Below are positions 8,542 through 15,591 of a stretch of 64,000 nt of DNA, piece after piece. This DNA is from Pseudomonas quercus (GTDB lineage: Bacteria; Pseudomonadota; Gammaproteobacteria; Pseudomonadales; Pseudomonadaceae). The first letter of the stretch is position 1. Every line of letters begins with the position of its first letter. The stretch lies in contig NZ_JAAVJI010000018.1 in NCBI RefSeq assembly GCF_012033695.1, positions 27,993 through 91,992 of the forward strand, read 5' to 3'. The translations under genes were made by a program, and so were the position numbers. The notes under the pieces were generated by a model. That model saw only the letters and a list, made by a program, of their open reading frames with translations. It was not told the origin of the DNA and made no database searches.

Positions 8542-9318
8542 ATGAATGCATTTTTGAAACCCCTGTCGGTATTGGCCTTGGCCTGCACCGCCTATGCCAC
8601 CCAGGCCCAGGCCGAGCAACTGACCGTAATGACATCGGGCGGCTTCACGGCGGCCTACCAGAAGCTGGGGCCTCAATATGCGGCCAGCAGTGGCGACACC
8701 CTTACCACCGTACTGGGCCCTTCCATGGGCAAGGCACCGGAGGCAATCCCCAACCGCTTGGCCCGTGGCGAGCACGCTGACGTGGTCATCATGGTGGGCT
8801 ACGCCCTGGATGAGCTGATCAAGCAGGGCAAGGTAGACCCGGCCTCCCGTGTGGAACTGGCCGACTCGCGTATTGGCATGGTGGTAAAGGCCGGCGCCGA
8901 CAAGCCCGCCATTGGTACGGATGCCGAACTCAAGCAGGTGTTGCTCAACGCCAAGTCCATTGCGTATTCCGATAGCGCCAGTGGCGTGTACATCGAGAAA
9001 GAGCTGTTCAAGAAACTGGGTGCACAGGACCAGCTTGGCCCCAAGGGCAAGATGATCGAGCGTATTCCGGTCGGCTCAGTAGTCGCCAAGGGCGACTACC
9101 AGGTGGGGTTCCAGCAGGTGGCCGAACTGTTGCCCGTACCAGGTGTAACGTTCGTGGGCAAAATCCCGGAAGACGTACAGTCCGTGACCCGCTTTGCTGC
9201 CGGTATCCCCAAGGGCGCCGAACATCCGGCTGAGGCCAAAAAGCTGCTGCAGTACCTGGCGTCACCTGAAGTCCAAGACCAGGTGAAAGCCACTGGCCTG
9301 GACTCAGTGCCCCGGTAA
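8542..9318 (+). CDS. periplasmic substrate-binding protein (ModA-like SBP_bac_11 type)
   Basis: A 258-residue secreted protein. I start it at the ATG at 8542, preceded by AAGGAAA and giving a clean signal peptide cleaved near Ala-Gln-Ala-Glu (about residue 25); an in-frame extension to 8443 would lie inside the MFS gene. The mature part resembles type II periplasmic binding proteins of the molybdate-binding-like group (Thr-Ser-Gly-Gly-Phe near the N-terminus, Ser-Asp-Ser-Ala-Ser-Gly-Val-Tyr in the middle). No ABC permease or ATPase is nearby; the partner by position is the MFS carrier, an unusual pairing. Its end overlaps the end of the convergent LysR gene by 15 bp. Ligand unknown, possibly an organic acid. 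Confidence 0.8.
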   Translation: MNAFLKPLSVLALACTAYATQAQAEQLTVMTSGGFTAAYQKLGPQYAASSGDTLTTVLGPSMGKAPEAIPNRLARGEHADVVIMVGYALDELIKQGKVDPASRVELADSRIGMVVKAGADKPAIGTDAELKQVLLNAKSIAYSDSASGVYIEKELFKKLGAQDQLGPKGKMIERIPVGSVVAKGDYQVGFQQVAELLPVPGVTFVGKIPEDVQSVTRFAAGIPKGAEHPAEAKKLLQYLASPEVQDQVKATGLDSVPR

Positions 9319-10212
9319 CCGCTCGGGCAATGCCCGGACCAACCGTTCCAGCTCAAGGGCCGCGGGCGTCAGCGTGCGCCCACGGCGCTTGAGCAGGCCC
9401 ATTTCTCGCACCACCTCGGGTTCTACCAGCGCAATGCTGGCTAAAAAGGGGTGGGGCGATACGGGCATGGCGATCGAAGGCACGGCAGCAATGCCCAGCC
9501 CTGCCTCTACCAGCCCTAGCGCCGTGGTCACATGGCGTGCTTCACAGATACTGTCTTTTACCTTGTCCACCTTTGCTAAAGCGCGATCCAGCACCAAGCG
9601 GTTGCCCGATGAGCGGCCCAGGGTGATGTGGTCGTAGGTGTAGGCCTCAGCCCAGGTCACGCTTGTACGGGCAGCCAAGGGATGGTCGCGGCGACACGCG
9701 ATTACGTAGCGCTCTTGCATCAAGGCGCTGAACTCGATTTCCGGGTCCAGGTTACCGGTGAAGCTCACGCCGAAATCGGCTTCACCACTGGCGACGGCCG
9801 CGCTGACTTCGTTGGCTGAGGCGTCGATGAGCCTGATCTTGATGCGCGGGTATTGCCCATGGAAGCTACGGATGGCGTGGGGCATGAAGTAGTAGGCAGC
9901 TGACGGTACACAGGCGATGGTCAGCGAGCCCCTGCGCAAGGCGCCGCCGTCTCCGACACTCAGCAAGGCCAAGTCCAGGTCGTCCAGCAAGCGCTCCACC
10001 TGGGGCAGGAAGGCGCGGCCTACATTGGTCAGCGACACTTTGCGGGTGGTGCGCTCGAACAGTTTCACCTCCAGGGCAGACTCCAGCTTTTCCACCCTGC
10101 GGCTAAGCGCCGACTGGGTAATACGAATGGCTTCGGCCGCTCGCCGGAAACTGCCGTGCTCCACGACGGCCCGAAAGGCCTGAAGGTCATTGAGGTCGAA
10201 CTTGATGCTCAC
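9304..10212 (-). CDS. LysR family transcriptional regulator
   Basis: A 302-residue LysR regulator with the usual N-terminal winged HTH (about residues 5-65, Thr-Gln-Ser-Ala-Leu-Ser-Arg-Arg-Val) and an effector domain (about 95-295). It is convergent with the binding-protein gene and overlaps it by 15 bp, so the two transcripts run into each other. It is the likely regulator of the MFS/binding-protein pair, but that pair's promoter is about 3 kb away, so direct control is inference. Confidence 0.9.
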   Translation of the reverse strand: MSIKFDLNDLQAFRAVVEHGSFRRAAEAIRITQSALSRRVEKLESALEVKLFERTTRKVSLTNVGRAFLPQVERLLDDLDLALLSVGDGGALRRGSLTIACVPSAAYYFMPHAIRSFHGQYPRIKIRLIDASANEVSAAVASGEADFGVSFTGNLDPEIEFSALMQERYVIACRRDHPLAARTSVTWAEAYTYDHITLGRSSGNRLVLDRALAKVDKVKDSICEARHVTTALGLVEAGLGIAAVPSIAMPVSPHPFLASIALVEPEVVREMGLLKRRGRTLTPAALELERLVRALPERLPGH

Positions 10213-10329
10213 ATGGTTGCCTGCTGGAGTGATCGTTCAACGGCATCGGAAGGCATGCCGTTCGCGGAGTGTCCCATAGCCAGCGGCCGCGAGGGAGCCT
10301 GTCGCAATGTTCACCTGGCTTGGAACGAT

Positions 10330-10356
10330 AAAAACAGGGCGGCTAATGCCGACGCC
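10330..10356 (-). terminator. rho-independent terminator of the MASE2 diguanylate cyclase gene
   Basis: Just after the stop on the minus strand, a short stem CGGC-ATTA-GCCG (10340-10351) with an extra outer G-C pair is followed within a few bases by five T residues (10330-10334 on the plus strand as A's). The stem is short, so efficiency is uncertain. Confidence 0.5.
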
Positions 10357-10359
10357 GCG

Positions 10360-11400
10360 TCAAACACAGGCCTCGGCTGCCGCCACGATCTGGTTGCGCC
10401 CTTTGTGCTTGGCCGCATAAAGGGCGTTGTCGCTGGCCCGTATCCAGTCTTCCGGCGTAAGGAAGCTGGGTTTGAACGTAGCCGTACCGATACTCATGGA
10501 CACCTGTGGCAGGTCCGGGCGGGCGACGAGTTCGGCTTCTAGCGCAACCTGCATCCTGGCCAGCCGGCGCGTGGCTTCTTGGGCATCGATACCGCTGAAC
10601 ACGACTGCGAACTCATCACCTCCAATACGCCCCGCTTTGTCCAGAGGGCCGGTGTAATGGTGAATGATGGCGCCAAAAACCTTGATCACTTCATCGCCAA
10701 TCAGGTGGCCGTGCTGGTCGTTGATGCGCTTGAAGTGATCGATGTCCAGCAAGGCCAAGGTGGCATTGGCGTCTGACCCACGCAGGTGTGAGAAGGCGTC
10801 ATCAAGGGCGCCGCGCCAGGCACCTTGGTTCAACAACTGGGTGAGGCTGTCCTTGCGGCTGAAATCCTTGAACGCCCGCTTGTGCCGGGCCAACTGCTCG
10901 GCCAGCCGGTAAGCGGCATTACCCACGGCAAGGGGGTACACGGCCAGCATGGGCAGGCAGGCATACACCTGCAGGGCTGTGGCCTCTGGAGAGAAACCAG
11001 GCCTGAGCACTGCGATGAAGACCCCTAACGATACGCCCAGTGTGACCAGGCACGGGCGTAATAACTTCGGGCCGCCTACGGCCATGCAGTTCATGCTTAA
11101 CATGGACACCAGCAGGATGGTAGGCAAAGGGTTGAATTGCATCGCCGCCACCCACAGCCCGCCAAAGGCCGCTTCCATTATCATGTTGCGGCGCTCGACC
11201 AGGTAAGGCACGGCCACCCGGCGGGCCAGCAGAAAGGCCACGTGAGGCCAGATAAACCCATGGAACACCAGCACCGCCCACACCCATGGCGCTGCAACTG
11301 CTGGCTGCAGCGCAGCACCTACAGCCCAAAAGCCGATCCCGGAGCCGATAAAGCGGGGCAGGTACATGCGCTTGGCGAACGAACCGGGTTTGGCTGGCAT
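10360..11400 (-). CDS. MASE2-GGDEF diguanylate cyclase (AdrA/DgcC type)
   Basis: A 346-residue membrane diguanylate cyclase. The N-terminal MASE2 domain (about residues 10-100) has the conserved Phe-His-Gly-Phe-Ile-Trp-Pro-His block and Glu-Arg-Arg-Asn. More hydrophobic segments follow, then a GGDEF domain (about 180-340, Gly-Gly-Asp-Glu-Phe at 260-264). The allosteric I-site is degenerate: the RxxD position reads Gly-Pro-Leu-Asp (251-254), so the Arg is lost and product inhibition is probably weak. Family members make c-di-GMP for cellulose or other exopolysaccharide production. Monocistronic, with its own terminator. Confidence 0.93.
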   Translation of the reverse strand: MPAKPGSFAKRMYLPRFIGSGIGFWAVGAALQPAVAAPWVWAVLVFHGFIWPHVAFLLARRVAVPYLVERRNMIMEAAFGGLWVAAMQFNPLPTILLVSMLSMNCMAVGGPKLLRPCLVTLGVSLGVFIAVLRPGFSPEATALQVYACLPMLAVYPLAVGNAAYRLAEQLARHKRAFKDFSRKDSLTQLLNQGAWRGALDDAFSHLRGSDANATLALLDIDHFKRINDQHGHLIGDEVIKVFGAIIHHYTGPLDKAGRIGGDEFAVVFSGIDAQEATRRLARMQVALEAELVARPDLPQVSMSIGTATFKPSFLTPEDWIRASDNALYAAKHKGRNQIVAAAEACV

Positions 11401-11540
11401 AGTGGGTTGGTATCAATGGCGGAGGAGATAAGGGTAACGAAGGTTGGATGGCTATGTGCCATCTTTGTTCGGGCGCTCGCCATTCCGTCGACGGCTGGTA
11501 GTCAGCAGGCCACGCATCCCTGCGCGGCAGTCAGGCGAAA

Positions 11541-13166
11541 TCAGGTCTTGAAACGCGCCACCATGCGGTCGAGGTCCAGTGCCAGTTGGGATAACTGGTT
11601 GCTGGCCTCTAGGGTTTGCTGAGTGCCCGCGCCACTCTGTACGGCCAGGTCTCGAATGCTGACCAGGGCGCGGTCCACCTCACGGGCTACGTGCGCCTGT
11701 TCTTCCGAGGCGGTAGCGATCTGCTGGTTACGGTCATCGATCACCTGAACCGAATCGCTGATCACCTGAAGCGAGCGGCCAGCCTCATCGACGGTACGCT
11801 GTGTGTGGTGAACTTCCTCGGTGCTGCTGCTCATGGAGGCCACCACCTGGGCTGTACCGGCCTGAATGGCCGAGATCATTTCGTCGATCTCCTGGGTCGA
11901 GGTCTGAGTACGGTGTGCCAGCGCACGCACTTCGTCAGCGACTACCGCAAAACCACGACCTTGTTCGCCCGCGCGGGCGGCCTCAATGGCGGCGTTCAAC
12001 GCCAGCAGGTTGGTTTGCTCGGCGATTCCACGGATGACACTCAATACCTTGCTGATGTCCTGGGCCTGAGTGGCCAGCCCCTGCACCTGCCCGGAAGTGG
12101 TTTCCACTTTCGCCGTAAGGCTGCGCATGGCGTCGACAGTTTCCAGTACTTTGACGTTGCCCGTAGCGGCAGCCTGGGTGGAGTCCTTGGCCGCTTCGGA
12201 GGTGGACGAGGCATTGCGTGCCACCTCATCCACAGCAGCGCTCATCTGGTTGACGGCCGTGGCGGCCTGCTCGATCTCTGAGTTCTGTTGTAGCAGCGTA
12301 CGGTTGGCGGTTTGCGTAACGGCGTTCATATGGCTGGACGCTTGGTTCAACTGCGCTGACGACCCTGCAATCTGCCCAATGGTGGTACGCAGGTTGCCCT
12401 GCATCTGGTGTAGCGCTTGCATCAACTGGGCCGCTTCGTCAGAGCCTTGGGTGTCTACGGTGCCTGTGAGGTCGCCCTTGGCGATCTCCTGGGCCACGAG
12501 CAGGGACGCTTTGATAGGCCGCGTCACGCTACGAATCAGCAGGGTGGACACCAATACGGTAAGGGCCAGGGCCACCAGCACCACGATGATCACCACCTGC
12601 ACGCTGTGGCTGTAAACCGTCGCCGACGTGAGCCCGGCCTGCTGGGCCTTGAGGTTGTCCGCATCGCGCAGGGCGGTGAGTTTCTCTTGGTAGGCTTTGG
12701 CGTTTTCGGCTTGGGTGGTGTTGGCGAAGTTGACCGCCTGCGCGTGATCCGCAGCGTCCAGGCTTTCGATCTGGTCGAGGCCATTGAGGTAGCGGCCCAT
12801 CAAGTTGGCCGCCTCGTTGAATTTGGCCAAGTCGTCGGGCGCCGTGATGAAATTGGTGCGGTAAACATCCGTTTCCTTATTCATCTGCTGTTTGGCAGCG
12901 TTCAGGTTGCGCTGGGCCAAGGCGCGGCCTTCCTCATCCTGGGTCGCCAGCAGGCGAATGCTTTCCAGGCGGGCGTGGAGCAGCGCAATCTGCAAGTCAT
13001 CGCCGACCTGAATGCTGGGCAGCAGGTCTTTTTCCAAGTGCTGCTCGCTCTGGCGAAGCTGCTCAAGTTGAACGTATGCAAATCCTCCCAAGGCAAACAG
13101 CAGCAGCGTGATCGCTGCGAAACACAGCGACGCCCGAGGTGCGATGGTCATGGAACGGAGATTCAT
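11541..13166 (-). CDS. methyl-accepting chemotaxis protein, 4HB sensor
   Basis: A 541-residue transmembrane chemoreceptor. It has TM1 (about 9-31), a periplasmic four-helix-bundle ligand domain (about 35-185), TM2 (about 188-211), HAMP (about 212-265) and the long cytoplasmic signalling coiled coil (about 300-541). The hairpin tip Glu-Gln-Thr-Asn-Leu-Leu-Ala-Leu-Asn-Ala-Ala-Ile-Glu-Ala-Ala-Arg that binds CheA/CheW is intact. There is no C-terminal CheR-tethering pentapeptide. The ligand cannot be told from sequence. A good FliA promoter lies 46 bp upstream, as expected for a chemotaxis gene outside the main flagellar cluster. Confidence 0.95.
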   Translation of the reverse strand: MNLRSMTIAPRASLCFAAITLLLFALGGFAYVQLEQLRQSEQHLEKDLLPSIQVGDDLQIALLHARLESIRLLATQDEEGRALAQRNLNAAKQQMNKETDVYRTNFITAPDDLAKFNEAANLMGRYLNGLDQIESLDAADHAQAVNFANTTQAENAKAYQEKLTALRDADNLKAQQAGLTSATVYSHSVQVVIIVVLVALALTVLVSTLLIRSVTRPIKASLLVAQEIAKGDLTGTVDTQGSDEAAQLMQALHQMQGNLRTTIGQIAGSSAQLNQASSHMNAVTQTANRTLLQQNSEIEQAATAVNQMSAAVDEVARNASSTSEAAKDSTQAAATGNVKVLETVDAMRSLTAKVETTSGQVQGLATQAQDISKVLSVIRGIAEQTNLLALNAAIEAARAGEQGRGFAVVADEVRALAHRTQTSTQEIDEMISAIQAGTAQVVASMSSSTEEVHHTQRTVDEAGRSLQVISDSVQVIDDRNQQIATASEEQAHVAREVDRALVSIRDLAVQSGAGTQQTLEASNQLSQLALDLDRMVARFKT

Positions 13167-13212
13167 AAGAAGGCCTAAGCGCCGGTCGGCGAGTGGTGGG
13201 AATGTATACCGC

Positions 13213-13239
13213 CTATCGGCTGGCGCAGTGCCAGCTTGA
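13213..13239 (-). promoter_or_regulatory. FliA (sigma-28) promoter of the chemoreceptor gene
   Basis: On the minus strand TCAA (13236-13239) is followed after exactly 15 bases by GCCGATAG (13213-13220), close to the sigma-28 consensus TAAA-N15-GCCGATAA and to the TCAA-type -35 seen in pseudomonads. The element ends 46 bp before the ATG. Confidence 0.7.
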
Positions 13240-13314
13240 GCGCTTCGTTACACCATTGGTCGCCCTTTTTTTCGGCAGTTTAGGGAGAAACGCTTCAGCA
13301 CACGGCATGCGCCC

Positions 13315-14220
13315 TTAGAGCGCGCTTACCTGGCCCAAGGCGGCGAAGCGATCCTTCAAGTGTTCGTACAGTTGGTGCACGGCCGGGGAAAACTGCCTGC
13401 GGTGGGGGCACACGAAATGCAACGGCAGCGGTTCGCCTGGGATACCGGGCATTACCCGCTCCAGGCGCCCGGTAGCCAAGTCTTCACTGACGTCCAGCCA
13501 GGATTTATAGGTAATGCCTTCTCCGGCTACCGCCCAGCGCCGAACGATTTCCGCGTCGTCGCAGAACAATGGCCCGCCCACAGCGACCGTGGCGGCGCCG
13601 ATACGCCACCGGTCATAAGCGCGTCCGTTCAACGGGTACAGCAGGCAGGCATGGTGTTGCAGGTCCTCGGGGGCCTGAGGGCGGCCATGGCGCGACAGGT
13701 AGGCCGGGGAGGCCACCAGCACGCGCCGGTTCCAGGGCGCCAGCGGGCGAGCGACATAGTTGGCATCCTCCAGCACCCCATAGCGCAAGGCCACGTCGAC
13801 GGGGTCCCGGAACATGTCGGCCACTTGGTCGGAGATGAACAGGCGTACGGACAGGCGCGGGTGCTGCCCCCGGAACGCACTTAGCCAGGGCAGCACCAGG
13901 TTGCGGCCGATGTCTGAGGGGGCCGTGAGCTGCAGCACCCCTTGCAGCTCTGTGCTTTGGTGCCGCAGCTTGTCGTAGCCTTCCTTAAGGGTATCCAGGG
14001 CGGCCTGAGCATTGGGCAGGTAATGCTCGCCCTCAAGGGTGAGGCGAAGGCTGCGAGTAGAGCGCGCGAACAGCCGTACATCTAGTTCGCGCTCCAGCCG
14101 TTTGATGGCGGCCGCTACCTGACCCGGCAGCAGATCCACCTCCCGTGCCGCATTGGAGAAACTCCCAAGGGCTGCGGTGCGCACGAACAGGGCAAGGTCA
14201 TCCAGGCGAATCATTTTCAC
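13315..14220 (-). CDS. LysR family transcriptional regulator
   Basis: A 301-residue LysR protein of the CrgA/DmlR-like subgroup: N-terminal HTH (about 4-62) and substrate-binding domain (about 88-295). It is divergent from the quinone oxidoreductase gene with a 104-bp shared intergenic region, the classical layout for a LysR regulator controlling its neighbour. This pairing with a zinc-type alcohol dehydrogenase/quinone reductase is common in Pseudomonas. The inducer is unknown. Confidence 0.9.
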   Translation of the reverse strand: MKMIRLDDLALFVRTAALGSFSNAAREVDLLPGQVAAAIKRLERELDVRLFARSTRSLRLTLEGEHYLPNAQAALDTLKEGYDKLRHQSTELQGVLQLTAPSDIGRNLVLPWLSAFRGQHPRLSVRLFISDQVADMFRDPVDVALRYGVLEDANYVARPLAPWNRRVLVASPAYLSRHGRPQAPEDLQHHACLLYPLNGRAYDRWRIGAATVAVGGPLFCDDAEIVRRWAVAGEGITYKSWLDVSEDLATGRLERVMPGIPGEPLPLHFVCPHRRQFSPAVHQLYEHLKDRFAALGQVSAL

Positions 14221-14324
14221 TCCACGGGTGAAAGTGTTGGGTGAATCAACGTGTTTTTCTTTTTATCAGGCAAGGCGAGTATGCCGTCACTGCGCTCCAT
14301 TTCCATCACCTGCGAGGAATTTGA

Positions 14325-15344
14325 ATGAAAGCTGTTGCCTTCACCCACCATGGGCTGCCCCTGGACGATCCCCAGTCGTTGATGGACATGGACCTGCCAA
14401 CCCCAGTACCCGGCCCCCGTGACCTGCTGGTAGATGTGTGCGCCATTGCCGTGAACCCCGTTGATACCAAGGTGCGCGCAGGCAACGCGGCCACGGACCC
14501 CAAAGTGCTGGGCTGGGATGCGGTGGGGGTGGTACGGGAAACAGGCGCCGACGTGACCTTGTTTCAGCCGGGTGACCGGGTGTACTACGCCGGCTCCATT
14601 GCGCGGCCTGGTAGCTACAGTGAGGTCCATGTGGTGGACGAGCGCATTGCGGGCCGCGCGCCGGCTTCGCTGAGCAATGCCGAAGCGGCCGCGTTACCCC
14701 TCACCTCCATCACGGCCTGGGAGCTGCTCTTTGATCGCCTTGGCGTGCCGGAAGGGGGTGGTGAGGGCGACAGCCTGCTGATCATGGGCGCCGCCGGTGG
14801 GGTAGGGTCGATTCTGGTTCAGTTGGCACGCCAGCTCACGAAACTGACCGTGATCGGCACCGCCTCACGGCCGGATACGCAAGCCTGGGTCACCTCCTTA
14901 GGGGCTCACCACGTGATCGACCATCACCAGCCGTTGCTTCCCCAGTTGGAAGCCATAGGGGTGGGCCAGGTCAGCCATGTGGCCAGCCTCACCCACACGG
15001 ACAGCCACTTCACCCAGCTGATAGAAGTGCTGCGCCCCCAGGGCCGTCTTGGGTTGATCGATGACCCGAAAACCTTGGACGTGATGCCTATGAAGCGCAA
15101 GGCGCTGTCCCTGCACTGGGAACTGATGTTCACCCGCGCACTGTTCGAAACCCCGGACATGATCAAGCAGCACGAATTGCTTAACCGCGTCGCTGGCCTG
15201 GTGGATAAAGGCGTACTGCGTACCACCTTGGGCGAGCACTTCGGCGTGATAAACGCCGCTAACCTGCGCCGTGCCCATGCGCTGATTGAAAGTGGCAAGG
15301 CCCGTGGGAAGGTCGTGCTGGAAGGGTTCGGCGAGCCCCAATAA
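14325..15344 (+). CDS. NADPH:quinone oxidoreductase-like medium-chain dehydrogenase
   Basis: A 339-residue medium-chain dehydrogenase of the zinc-binding-alcohol-dehydrogenase-family annotation. It has an N-terminal GroES-like domain (about 1-130) with Ala-Val-Asn-Pro-Val-Asp-Thr-Lys and a Rossmann domain whose nucleotide loop is Gly-Ala-Ala-Gly-Gly-Val-Gly-Ser (about 158). No structural-zinc Cys cluster is seen, so it is probably a zinc-independent quinone or enone reductase using NADPH. It is divergent from a LysR gene that likely regulates it. Physiological substrate unknown. Confidence 0.88.
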   Translation: MKAVAFTHHGLPLDDPQSLMDMDLPTPVPGPRDLLVDVCAIAVNPVDTKVRAGNAATDPKVLGWDAVGVVRETGADVTLFQPGDRVYYAGSIARPGSYSEVHVVDERIAGRAPASLSNAEAAALPLTSITAWELLFDRLGVPEGGGEGDSLLIMGAAGGVGSILVQLARQLTKLTVIGTASRPDTQAWVTSLGAHHVIDHHQPLLPQLEAIGVGQVSHVASLTHTDSHFTQLIEVLRPQGRLGLIDDPKTLDVMPMKRKALSLHWELMFTRALFETPDMIKQHELLNRVAGLVDKGVLRTTLGEHFGVINAANLRRAHALIESGKARGKVVLEGFGEPQ

Positions 15345-15406
15345 AGCACTGCCCCACGTAGGCCGGGGGTGTGCACTGAAACCGACCATTAACATCCACA
15401 GGGGCT

Positions 15407-15432
15407 TCAAAAACGCAAGGCGGTGCCGATAG
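15407..15432 (+). promoter_or_regulatory. possible FliA promoter upstream of the GGDEF-EAL gene
   Basis: TCAA (15407-15410), a 14-bp spacer and GCCGATAG (15425-15432) form a sigma-28-like element. It lies about 160 bp before the start of the GGDEF-EAL gene, with a perfect palindrome between it and the gene. Confidence 0.4.
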
Positions 15433-15449
15433 CAAGGGCAGGGCTGGCT

Positions 15450-15465
15450 GTTTACCTAGGTAAAC
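15450..15465. promoter_or_regulatory. perfect 16-bp palindrome, candidate operator
   Basis: GTTTACCTAGGTAAAC is a perfect palindrome about 125 bp upstream of the GGDEF-EAL gene and 18 bp downstream of a FliA-like promoter. A second perfect palindrome, AATGATATCATT, lies at 15516-15527. Both look like protein-binding sites; the regulator is unknown. Confidence 0.35.
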
Positions 15466-15591
15466 GCTTGCCCGTTCAGATGAAACAATGGGACGCAGGT
15501 ACGGTCCGATGTCACAATGATATCATTTCCTGCCTGCTTCCATCCTTTGGCCCGTACCGCGGCCTGTGCCGGCACTGTTCGAGAACCTTTA

